Of a stretch of DNA of 18,631 nt, positions 1 through 5,517 are shown in pieces. The DNA comes from an uncultured Azohydromonas sp. (GTDB taxonomy: Bacteria; Pseudomonadota; Gammaproteobacteria; Burkholderiales; Burkholderiaceae_C). Under the pieces are notes generated by a model. The model did no database searches. It saw only the letters and a program-made list of their open reading frames with translations, and was not told the origin of the DNA. The translations under genes and the position numbers were made by a program. Position 1 is the first letter of the stretch. Each line of letters opens with the position of its first letter. Location of the stretch: positions 1 through 18,631 of the forward strand of contig NZ_CALAOH010000124.1 in assembly GCF_937926365.1 (NCBI RefSeq). The letters are read 5' to 3'.

Positions 1-30
1 AAGGTCCTGCGAAGTGCGTGCGTCGAACAT
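1..30 (-). CDS. 5' end of a leftward early gene (partial)
   Basis: Reading leftward, an ATG at 30-28 opens ten uninterrupted codons (MFDARTSQDL) that run off the window. It is preceded by AGGAG on the minus strand (about 37-41), with six bases between it and the ATG, which is an excellent Shine-Dalgarno. It lies about 120 bases downstream of the predicted pL promoter, so it would be the first gene of the pL operon. Lambda-like phages place recombination, regulatory and integration genes there. The fragment is far too short to identify. Confidence rests on the ribosome-binding site and position only. Confidence 0.55.
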   Translation of the reverse strand, partial: MFDARTSQDL

Positions 31-57
31 GGCGCTCTCCTGGGAAAGGAGGGCGCC
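31..57. repeat. Inverted repeat over the leftward gene's RBS
   Basis: Arms 31-41 and 47-57 pair over 11 positions with one mismatch, leaving a five-base loop (42-46). On the leftward transcript the second arm contains the AGGAG ribosome-binding site of the gene starting at 30, so the hairpin could sequester it. It has no T-run and is not a convincing terminator. Confidence 0.5.
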
Positions 58-105
58 GGCGGGTCACGTGGGCCAGGGGAAGGGCCGGGAACCGGTCAGG
101 GGTAG

Positions 106-153
106 GACCGGCGGCGACCCGCCGGTCGCCCGCCAGCCGGGTGGGCTGGCGGG
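106..153. repeat. Two tandem GC-rich hairpins in the pL leader
   Basis: Two perfect inverted repeats sit side by side. Arms 106-113 and 120-127 are 8 bp with a six-base loop. Arms 129-138 and 144-153 are 10 bp with a five-base loop. Neither is followed by a T-run. They lie at the start of the predicted pL transcript (start site near 150), so they could act in the RNA, for example in antitermination or processing. The outermost bases of the second hairpin may fall upstream of the start site. Confidence 0.55.
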
Positions 154-156
154 GAG

Positions 157-185
157 AGTAAAGCAGTGCTTTAGGCCGAAGTCAA
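157..185 (-). promoter_or_regulatory. Predicted leftward early promoter pL
   Basis: On the minus strand TTGACT (185-180) is followed after exactly 17 bases by TTTACT (162-157), a good sigma-70 pair with a start near 150. Both elements overlap operator palindromes, the -35 with 182-196 and the -10 with 159-173, so repressor binding would block polymerase. The layout matches the predicted pR at 1780-1807. It would drive genes left of the window. Confidence 0.7.
159..173. promoter_or_regulatory. Left operator a (OL-a)
   Basis: TAAAGCAGTGCTTTA is a perfect 15-bp palindrome with 7-bp arms around G166. It belongs to the family found at 182-196, 1769-1783 and 1791-1805 and overlaps the pL -10. It is probably bound by the CI-like repressor and/or the Cro-like protein. 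Confidence 0.75.
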
Positions 186-196
186 GCGGCGCTTTA
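182..196. promoter_or_regulatory. Left operator b (OL-b)
   Basis: TCAAGCGGCGCTTTA has an AAGCG-N-CGCTT core. Read on the minus strand it is identical over all 15 bases to the right-hand operator at 1769-1783. Its centre is 23 bp from OL-a. It overlaps the pL -35 and contains the stop codon of the lipoprotein gene (196-194). A further GCTTTA half-site follows at 199-204. Confidence 0.75.
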
Positions 197-1027
197 GGGC
201 TTTAGTTTTTCGCTGTAGATGACGGCGTCGGAGGTGGCGCAGACCAGGCCAACCAACGTCCCTGGGATGCCGAATCTTCTCGCCCTGCTTTCCACGGGGT
301 ACCTGATCGTCGCGCTGCTGTAGTAGGGCTCCCCCTCGATCACTTTGGGCTCCCTTACGGACATGACATACCCCAAGCGGATAGCCCGCCCTCTCAATGC
401 GCGCGCGTCCTCGAGCGGAACGGGGCACTCGAATGGAAGCCGGGGATCGCCCAGTTTCGAGCGGAAGCGAGGGCCTGACAGAGCCTTCTTGGGGAACAGG
501 AAGTAGAGGTCCTTGCGCTCTTCGGACCGCACGCGTGCCTTCGCGCCAAAGGCGTTGGTGCCGTCGTACTCACTGGTGTCCCTGAGCAAACTCGCGAACT
601 CGCATGCGTACCCCTCTTTGAAGGGGTACTCACTCGTGCAGTGGATCGGATGGGCGCGAGCGTAGACCTGCCTGTCAGCGTCGTACTCCATGTTCGACAT
701 CTGGGGGAAGAACAGATACGCCGCGTCCAGCGAGATCGGGGCGATGAGCTCACCGCTGTTTGCGGTCCTGGTGGCAAACTCTGCCGAGGTCTCGTACTCG
801 TCCTTCTCGAAATGCTTCATCTTGTCCTGAAGCATGGAGAAGAAGTGGCTCAAGTCCACGCCCTGGGCTGTTGGTGCGTCGAAGTCGAACTCCAGCGGCG
901 CCCACGCCGGCACCTCTATGGCCGATGCAGGCTCGGCCTCTTCTGCCGCCTTGGCCTCGGGCGGGTTCTGTGGAGTACATGCCGCCACGGCCAACACGCA
1001 GGCAACGCTGACCCACTTCCTCCCCAT
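194..1027 (-). CDS. Lipoprotein in the rex position of the immunity region
   Basis: Encodes 277 aa of unknown function. The N-terminus is a lipoprotein signal: positively charged MGRK, a hydrophobic stretch, then lipobox VAAC with Cys17 as the lipidated residue. Thr at +2 predicts outer-membrane sorting. An Ala/Glu-rich linker (about 22-38) follows, then a mixed globular domain of about 240 aa that I do not recognise. It begins 10 bases after the cI stop with GAGGG upstream, so both genes should share the repressor-maintenance transcript and be expressed in the lysogen. Its stop codon lies inside OL-b. Lambda carries rexAB at this position, so a lysogenic-conversion or superinfection-exclusion role is plausible. 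That is inferred from position and lipidation only. Confidence 0.85.
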   Translation of the reverse strand: MGRKWVSVACVLAVAACTPQNPPEAKAAEEAEPASAIEVPAWAPLEFDFDAPTAQGVDLSHFFSMLQDKMKHFEKDEYETSAEFATRTANSGELIAPISLDAAYLFFPQMSNMEYDADRQVYARAHPIHCTSEYPFKEGYACEFASLLRDTSEYDGTNAFGAKARVRSEERKDLYFLFPKKALSGPRFRSKLGDPRLPFECPVPLEDARALRGRAIRLGYVMSVREPKVIEGEPYYSSATIRYPVESRARRFGIPGTLVGLVCATSDAVIYSEKLKP

Positions 1028-1037
1028 GCCAGTTCCC

Positions 1038-1733
1038 TCAGCTCAGTCGATCAATTCGATTCCGCAGGTATACCTTGCCGCCGATCAGTGCCTCGGGCGG
1101 GAGCGGGAAAGCAGGGTAGAGCGCCGCGTTGGCGGACACCACATAGATCGCGCTGCCGCGATCCTGCAGGCCCTTGATCTGCTGCCCGTTACCGGTGTTG
1201 ATGAGGTAGATGCCGTCGCCTTCGAAGGACGTGATCCCGGTGTCCACAATCAGGGTCTCACCAGGTTGGATGATCGGCAGCATCGAGTCACCGCGGCCGG
1301 TCACCAAGACGAGACGCCCAGGGGGCGGCACGAAACCCACCACCGACCGCAAGTAGGCCGGTCGGAAGTCCATTGAGCGGATTACCTCCGGGAAGTCCTC
1401 GTTCGTACGCCCATCCCCCATATCTGCCTCCCCCTCAAGCTGGTACACGCGGACATGATCACGGGCGGCACTCTCACGGTCTGAGATGTACACGGGGCCA
1501 GGTTCCCGGACGACGCGAACGTTCTCCGGCTCGTGCATGCCGAAATGGGAGAGAGGCTTGCCGGTCAGCTCGGCCAGGAGCGGCAAACGGTTCTTGTTGA
1601 GCTTGCCGGTCCGCAGCCAGCCTGACACGGCCTGTTCGGTGATGCCGAACGCGGCAGCGATCTCTTTCTGGGTGCGCCCGGACTCCTCGATTGCAGTCCG
1701 GATCGCGGCGGCCATGGATTGGGCGTCAAGCAT
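1038..1733 (-). CDS. cI: CI-like phage repressor (HTH + S24 peptidase domain)
   Basis: This 231-aa protein should maintain lysogeny by binding the operators on both sides of its operon. Residues about 7-60 form an HTH domain (recognition region TQKEIAAAFGITEQAVSGWL). Residues about 130-231 are a LexA/CI-type S24 domain with the Ser in GDSM (S150) and the Lys in QIKGL (K187). I see no Ala-Gly or Cys-Gly pair in the linker where such repressors normally self-cleave, so SOS-triggered cleavage is uncertain. No good Shine-Dalgarno precedes the ATG at 1733. The Met at residue 7 is an alternative start. The gene is divergent from the Cro-like gene and co-oriented with the downstream lipoprotein gene. 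Confidence 0.93.
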   Translation of the reverse strand: MLDAQSMAAAIRTAIEESGRTQKEIAAAFGITEQAVSGWLRTGKLNKNRLPLLAELTGKPLSHFGMHEPENVRVVREPGPVYISDRESAARDHVRVYQLEGEADMGDGRTNEDFPEVIRSMDFRPAYLRSVVGFVPPPGRLVLVTGRGDSMLPIIQPGETLIVDTGITSFEGDGIYLINTGNGQQIKGLQDRGSAIYVVSANAALYPAFPLPPEALIGGKVYLRNRIDRLS

Positions 1734-1768
1734 CGCTTGATTGTGATTGCTCTAACTGGATGGGGGAA

Positions 1769-1783
1769 TAAAGCGCCGCTTGA
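1769..1783. promoter_or_regulatory. Right operator a (OR-a)
   Basis: TAAAGCGCCGCTTGA, centred at 1776, is identical to OL-b read on the other strand. It overlaps the pR -35 and lies nearer the cI side, where it could also affect the cI maintenance promoter. TTTATT on the minus strand (1772-1767) is a possible -10 for that promoter but has no good -35. Confidence 0.75.
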
Positions 1784-1807
1784 CACACACTAAAGCGGCG
1801 CTTTAGT
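1780..1807 (+). promoter_or_regulatory. Predicted rightward early promoter pR
   Basis: A perfect TTGACA (1780-1785) is followed after 16 bases by TTTAGT (1802-1807), which places transcription start near 1814, only a few bases before the ATG at 1818. Operators overlap both elements. It should drive the Cro-like gene and the rightward early operon. Confidence 0.75.
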
Positions 1808-1812
1808 GTGTG
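1784..1812. promoter_or_regulatory. Right operator b (OR-b), 29-bp perfect palindrome
   Basis: Perfect 14-bp arms (1784-1797 and 1799-1812) surround G1798. The inner 15 bases, 1791-1805 (TAAAGCGGCGCTTTA), are the best match to the operator family. The outer CACACAC/GTGTGTG extension occurs only here. Its centre is 22 bp from OR-a. It covers the spacer and -10 of pR and ends six bases before the Cro-like ATG. Confidence 0.8.
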
Positions 1813-1817
1813 CGCCC

Positions 1818-2042
1818 ATGAACCCGATCAACGAAGCGGTTTCGGCATTTGAGGGCGGCCAGGCTGGTCTGGCTCGGTATCTGGGCGTGAGCCCGCAGGC
1901 CGTCAGCCAGTGGGTCACCGGGCGGCGCCCGGTACCGCCGAAGCATGCACTGGCCATCGAGCGCGCCACGGGAGTTCCCAGCGCTCAGCTGAGGCCCGAC
2001 GTGTTCGGGGCACAAGAGCAGGGTGCCTCCCATGCCGCGTAA
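1818..2042 (+). CDS. Cro/YdaS-like transcriptional regulator
   Basis: Encodes 74 aa from ATG 1818. An in-frame GTG at 1806 exists but lies inside the operator and at the -10, so it would probably not be transcribed. The sequence is a compact HTH of the YdaS/Cro type: GGQAGLARYLGVSPQAVSQW, then a basic turn and an ELRP-like tail (QLRPDVF). It is the first gene after pR and divergent from cI, so it is expected to be the lytic-side repressor competing for the same operators. There is no Shine-Dalgarno, and the predicted transcript starts about four bases upstream, so the mRNA may be near-leaderless. Confidence 0.85.
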   Translation: MNPINEAVSAFEGGQAGLARYLGVSPQAVSQWVTGRRPVPPKHALAIERATGVPSAQLRPDVFGAQEQGASHAA

Positions 2043-2076
2043 CACCAGCTCCAGCCATCCCACCGGAGAAGCTCCC

Positions 2077-2436
2077 ATGAACATCGTGGAACGGGCGCGC
2101 GTCGCCCTGCGCAACTGGATCAACAAGCCCAGCCAAGCCGAAGCCAAGCACTCCGCGGAGCAGCGGGCCGAGGGCCGAGAGGCCGCGCGGCGGGTACGGG
2201 AAGAGACCCTGCGCGACACGCTTAACCAGATCGGCACCGCCTTCGACCAGGAGGCGGAGTGGCAGCGCAACAAGGGTACGCAGTCGTACCAGCTGTGGCT
2301 GGAATCCCAGCGCGCCTGGGTACAGCGGTTGGAGGCTGAGGGCGCCCCCGGCGAACTCGACGTTCGCGGCCGGGCGCTGCTCCGGGCCAAGGTCGACGAG
2401 CGCCTCAGCCCCCTGGCGCTGGCTACGGCAGGTTGA
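2077..2436 (+). CDS. Hypothetical helical phage early protein
   Basis: Encodes 119 aa, starting at ATG 2077 because GGAG lies eight bases upstream. The reading frame extends further up, but those residues look like non-coding extension. The protein is highly charged and predicted mostly helical, with repeated Ala/Arg/Glu patterns (about residues 20-50), and has no membrane segment, cysteines or recognised motif. It follows the Cro-like gene by 34 bases in the pR operon, where lambda has cII. I see no resemblance to CII. Its last 14 bases overlap the 3' end of a leftward gene. Function unknown. Confidence 0.7.
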   Translation: MNIVERARVALRNWINKPSQAEAKHSAEQRAEGREAARRVREETLRDTLNQIGTAFDQEAEWQRNKGTQSYQLWLESQRAWVQRLEAEGAPGELDVRGRALLRAKVDERLSPLALATAG

Positions 2437-2671
2437 GCAGCTTGCGCGCCTCGGCCTTGATCGCCGTGTTCAACACTCCGCCACCCAGGAACAGGCCGCC
2501 GTCGAACACGCTGGCCATGTCCTGTCTGGCCCGGGGGCTCAAGGTCTGCACGTATGCGGACACGCCTGAGATGGCCAGTTCCAGCGTCGCCAAGCGCTGC
2601 GTGAGCCCTTGCACCTTGAGCTCCAGGTGCTGCACGGCCTGCGCCGTCGCCAGTTGTTCGTCGTTGTTCAT
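2423..2671 (-). CDS. Small coiled-coil protein, leftward in the early region
   Basis: Encodes 82 aa with an excellent AGGAGG ribosome-binding site shortly before the ATG. Residues about 5-45 (LATAQAVQHLELKVQGLTQR and onward) show heptad-like leucine spacing suggesting a coiled coil. A glycine-rich turn (GGLFLGGG) and a basic C-terminus follow. It runs against the pR operon and converges on the preceding gene with a 14-bp overlap. No family recognised. It could be a lysogen-expressed gene or a modulator of early transcription; nothing in the sequence decides this. I see no clear promoter in 2672-2757. Confidence 0.68.
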   Translation of the reverse strand: MNNDEQLATAQAVQHLELKVQGLTQRLATLELAISGVSAYVQTLSPRARQDMASVFDGGLFLGGGVLNTAIKAEARKLLNLP

Positions 2672-2769
2672 GCCGTCCTCCTCGCGGTTGGTTGCCTCGG
2701 TGGCACGACCAGCCTACCGCGGGGCGGGCGGCGCCTTCTCCAGTCGGGCGATGAGCAATGTCTGATTTG

Positions 2770-3015
2770 CTAGCCACCACGGTCGTTCCCTTGGACGGCG
2801 CCCTTGGCAACAGCGAGGTCGGCGTCCTGCTGGACGCGCCGGCGGCGGAAGCCGTCGAGGTCGAGGATCTTTGCCTCACCCCGGACGAGTGGCTGGCCCT
2901 GCGCCTGGCGCCGGCCGAACATCACCGCAACGACGCGGCTCCGGCCCGTGCGCATGTCGACCAGGCGCAGGGCATTGAGGGCAGGGCATGCGATCGGTGT
3001 CGTCATGCCGCGCAT
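2770..3015 (-). CDS. Hypothetical small protein, probable leftward gene
   Basis: Encodes 81 aa from ATG 3015 (78 aa from a second ATG at 3006). The segment about 12-55 (LRLVDMRTGRSRVVAVMFGR, then GEAKILDLDGFRRR) reads like a small beta-rich domain. It lies in the same orientation as the gene at 2423-2671, so the two could form a leftward cassette. No convincing Shine-Dalgarno. The rightward frame 2758-3045 covers the same DNA and ends in an ATGA overlap with the next gene, but its translation is His/Arg/Ala-rich and antisense-like. G/C bias at codon positions does not separate the two frames. The leftward reading is preferred only moderately. Confidence 0.45.
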   Translation of the reverse strand: MRGMTTPIACPALNALRLVDMRTGRSRVVAVMFGRRQAQGQPLVRGEAKILDLDGFRRRRVQQDADLAVAKGAVQGNDRGG

Positions 3016-3041
3016 GCTGCGGCGCGGAAGGCGGTCGCCGC

Positions 3042-3620
3042 ATGAAGCCCGTGCCTCAGTTTCTGCCGCCTCGCCAGTCGATCATCTACGCCTTCACCCG
3101 GCGGATGCTCGACGAGACTGGCGCGAACGCCAACAGCTTCGCCATGGCGCTGGCCGAGAAGTACCTGGCGCTGACCGCGCCGGACGTGCGCCAGGTGAAG
3201 TTCCGGCTGGGCGAGGGCGACGAGCTGATCGCCGCCATGCGCAACAACGGCCAGATCCTGCGCCGCTACATGGACGGCACGGTCAAGGTGCTGCCGGCGG
3301 ATCTGGAAGACGCCTGGCTGCTGGCCCTGCCGCAGCCGTACCGCGACGAGTGCGAGCGCGCCCTGGCGGCGCGCCGTGGCCTGCTGGCCGTGCGCATGCC
3401 CGAGGGCCCGGCCTCCACGATGGGCTCGGTGGCCGAGCTGTTCCAGGGCTACAGCAAGCTGATGGAAGCGGTGGCCCCGGCGCTGGCCGATGGCCGGCTC
3501 GGCCCGGAAGACCGTGCCCACGCGCCGCGGATCAAGCAGGAAGGGCGCCGGGTTGTCGCCGCCGTGCTCAGCCTCGAGCACGAGCTGGACGTGGCCGTGT
3601 ATGGCGAGGCCGAGGGTTGA
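3042..3620 (+). CDS. Hypothetical phage early protein, possible regulator
   Basis: Encodes 192 aa from ATG 3042, preceded by GGAAGG about ten bases upstream. It is soluble and predominantly helical. The N-terminal half (about 12-70) could hold a DNA-binding fold. The C-terminal half (about 125-190, with SVAELFQGYSKLMEAVAPAL) forms amphipathic helices of the kind seen after the DNA-binding part of CII-type phage regulators. That resemblance is structural impression, not a match. It starts a run of overlapping rightward genes leading to the primase. Function unassigned. Confidence 0.78.
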   Translation: MKPVPQFLPPRQSIIYAFTRRMLDETGANANSFAMALAEKYLALTAPDVRQVKFRLGEGDELIAAMRNNGQILRRYMDGTVKVLPADLEDAWLLALPQPYRDECERALAARRGLLAVRMPEGPASTMGSVAELFQGYSKLMEAVAPALADGRLGPEDRAHAPRIKQEGRRVVAAVLSLEHELDVAVYGEAEG

Positions 3621-3625
3621 TCGCC

Positions 3626-3832
3626 ATGGCCCGGGACACGCGCTGGATGCACCCGCCGGCCCGTCCCACCACCGCCACCCGGCGTGCCCTGGCCGGCATT
3701 GCCGCCGTGCTGGACGAGCCGGTGCGGGAGCGCTCCAGCGACGACCTGCTGGCCGAGCTGGAACAGCGGCGCATCGATGCGCAGGCTGCGACCGGCGGGC
3801 AGGGCGACCTGTTCCGCGGGAGGGCGTCCTGA
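3626..3832 (+). CDS. Small protein with a C-terminal clamp-binding-like motif
   Basis: Encodes 68 aa starting at ATG 3626, five bases after the previous stop. A basic N-terminus precedes a helix (about 35-52, DDLLAELEQRRIDAQ) and the pentapeptide QGDLF at residues 59-63, near the C-terminus. QxDLF fits the bacterial sliding-clamp binding consensus QL[S/D]LF. The gene overlaps the next one (TGATG at 3830-3834) and lies in the replication operon, which suits contact with host or phage replication machinery. The motif is short and could be coincidental. Confidence 0.7.
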   Translation: MARDTRWMHPPARPTTATRRALAGIAAVLDEPVRERSSDDLLAELEQRRIDAQAATGGQGDLFRGRAS

Positions 3833-4074
3833 TGGCGCACCACGTCGTATGGGGTCACGGCCGCAGCTGGATCGTGCACCGCGTGGAGGACGACCGGATC
3901 ACCTGGGCGTCGCGCTGGATGCCGACCCGGGCCCGGGCTCAGGCACTCGCCACGGCGCTAACCCCGCCCTCATCAGCGGCAGTTGGAACCCCGGATCGAT
4001 CGCGCCAGCTGGGAGCATGTACCCCCATGACGACGCAACGAACCACAGTCGCCCCCCGGGGTGCCACCGCATGA
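3832..4074 (+). CDS. Hypothetical small phage protein
   Basis: Encodes 80 aa, starting at the ATG inside the TGATG overlap with the previous gene and ending in an ATGA overlap with the next. The first 45 residues are Trp/His-rich (HHVVWGHGRSWIVHRVEDDR) and look like a folded beta segment. The last 35 are Pro/Thr/Ala-rich and probably disordered. No family recognised. The overlaps on both sides are the main support for reality. Confidence 0.55.
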   Translation: MAHHVVWGHGRSWIVHRVEDDRITWASRWMPTRARAQALATALTPPSSAAVGTPDRSRQLGACTPMTTQRTTVAPRGATA

Positions 4075-4280
4075 GCGTAAGCAGGTGCATGGGACTGGCC
4101 ATTGAGATCGCCCGCCGGCCGCGCAGTGAGTGGGCGGATGCGATCGCGCGCGTTCGGCCCCAGTGTCCGCACAGCGATTGCACGGGCGGCATCGGCTGCC
4201 AGCAGCGCATCCGGGAATACCTCCAGCTGCAGTGGCGGATGCTCGCCCGCCGCGAGGCGGGGAAAGGGGGCGGTCGGTGA
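4071..4280 (+). CDS. Small cysteine-containing protein upstream of primase
   Basis: Encodes 69 aa beginning at the ATGA overlap (4071) and ending in a GTGA overlap with the primase gene. The middle (about 30-47) has CPHSDC followed by GIGC, a possible small metal-binding cluster. A helical, basic C-terminus (REYLQLQWRMLARRE) follows. The size, position and cysteines suggest an accessory nucleic-acid-binding protein of the replication module, but I do not recognise it. Confidence 0.65.
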   Translation: MSVSRCMGLAIEIARRPRSEWADAIARVRPQCPHSDCTGGIGCQQRIREYLQLQWRMLARREAGKGGGR

Positions 4281-5332
4281 GCCTGCACGCCCAAGTGGAC
4301 ATCCATGGCCTCAAGGCCCGAGTGGACCTGGTTGAGGTCGTGCGCCGCTATGTGCCCGCGCTGAAGAAGCAGGGCAGGGAGTGGCTCGGCCTCTGCCCCT
4401 TCCACGCGGAGAACTCCCCGTCGTTCTACGTCCTGCCGGCCAAGGGCTACGTGCATTGCTTCGGTTGCGGGGCGCACGAGGACGTCGTCGGCTTCCTGGC
4501 ACGCATCACCGGCTGCACCTTCATCGAAGCCTGCCAGCAGCTGGATGGCCAGCAGTTCGCGACCGCTCGTGAGGGTGTCCGCGTCGAGGATCCAGCGCCG
4601 CTCGCCGGTACGTGGGTGCCAATAACGCCTGTTCCCGACAGCGCGCCGGATCTGATGGCCACCAACGGCTGGACGGTACGGCTGTGGAATCCCAAGTCGG
4701 GGAAGCTGCGGGCGATGAAGCCCTCGCGAGTGGATCCCTACCGCGACGCGGAGGGCCGACTGCTGGGCTACGTCCTTCGTGCGGACACCACCGACCGCAA
4801 CACCGGCAAGGCCAAGAAGTGGACCCCCACGGTGACCTGGTGCGCCGGGCCAGATGGAAAGCAGCAGTGGTGCCTGCAGCACTGGCCGGCGCCGCGGCCG
4901 CTGTGTGGTCTGGATGCGCTGTCGGCCAAGCCTGACGCACCGGTGCTGATCGTCGAGGGCGAAAAATGCCGCGCGGCTGGCGCTGGCGCGTGGCCACAGT
5001 ACGCGGTCGTGACGTGGCCGGGCGGCAGCAATGGACTGGCCAAGGTGGACTGGCGGCCGCTCGCCGGCCGCGAGGTTGTGCTGTGGCCGGACGCCGACGA
5101 GCCGGGCCTCAAGGCCATGGTCGGGTGGAGCAACGACGCCGGTCGCAGCGTGGCCGGGGTGGCGGCGTACGCCGCCCGTGTTGGGGTTCGCTCCATCCGT
5201 CTGGTGGATACGGCCGGGCAGGCGCGCGGCTGGGACGTTGCGGACGCCCTGGAGGTAGATGGCTGGACTCCCCGACAGCTGGCGGCCTGGGCCGCCGCCC
5301 GCGTGGTCGACGTGACCGTGGTGCGGGCATGA
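4277..5332 (+). CDS. Phage DNA primase (CHC2 zinc finger + Toprim-like)
   Basis: This 351-aa protein starts at GTG 4277, which overlaps the preceding stop. It should synthesise RNA primers for phage replication. The N-terminal zinc-binding domain has C40, H43, C61 and C64 (CPFH ... CFGC) in the usual DnaG-like context (WLGLCPFHAENSPSF). A middle region (about 110-215) is less conserved. A Toprim-like core has EGEK (227-230) and WPDAD (270-274), the acidic residues that bind metal. It is shorter than DnaG and has no fused helicase; the following VapE-type ATPase probably supplies that role. It is coupled by ATGA to the next gene. Confidence 0.92.
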   Translation: MSLHAQVDIHGLKARVDLVEVVRRYVPALKKQGREWLGLCPFHAENSPSFYVLPAKGYVHCFGCGAHEDVVGFLARITGCTFIEACQQLDGQQFATAREGVRVEDPAPLAGTWVPITPVPDSAPDLMATNGWTVRLWNPKSGKLRAMKPSRVDPYRDAEGRLLGYVLRADTTDRNTGKAKKWTPTVTWCAGPDGKQQWCLQHWPAPRPLCGLDALSAKPDAPVLIVEGEKCRAAGAGAWPQYAVVTWPGGSNGLAKVDWRPLAGREVVLWPDADEPGLKAMVGWSNDAGRSVAGVAAYAARVGVRSIRLVDTAGQARGWDVADALEVDGWTPRQLAAWAAARVVDVTVVRA

Positions 5333-5517
5333 GGTCCGAGGGCACGCAGCTGGACCTGATGCGCCACGCGCCAGCCGAACTTGCGCGCGCGTGCCGGGTG
5401 GCAGCGGAGACCGCCCTGATCAACCCATACGAATCACAGGCCGACCGCCAGGCGCGTGCGGCCGCATATCTGGCCGAGGCGGCGCGCCTTGGGCAGCTGG
5501 AGCAACACCGGGGATGA
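5329..5517 (+). CDS. Small helical protein between primase and VapE
   Basis: Encodes 62 aa and overlaps the primase stop by ATGA at 5329 and the next start by ATGA at 5514. It is Ala/Arg/Glu-rich and probably two helices (about 15-30 and 37-58), without cysteines or a membrane segment. The double overlap suggests translational coupling in a replication operon. Function not recognised. Confidence 0.68.
   Translation: MRSEGTQLDLMRHAPAELARACRVAAETALINPYESQADRQARAAAYLAEAARLGQLEQHRG

Noticed and set aside
2758..3045. 95-aa forward frame with an ATGA overlap to the gene at 3042
   Set aside because: Kept only as an alternative. The ATGA link is attractive, but there is no ribosome-binding site and the His/Arg/Ala-rich C-terminal half reads as antisense of the leftward frame. 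Codon-position G/C bias is indecisive.
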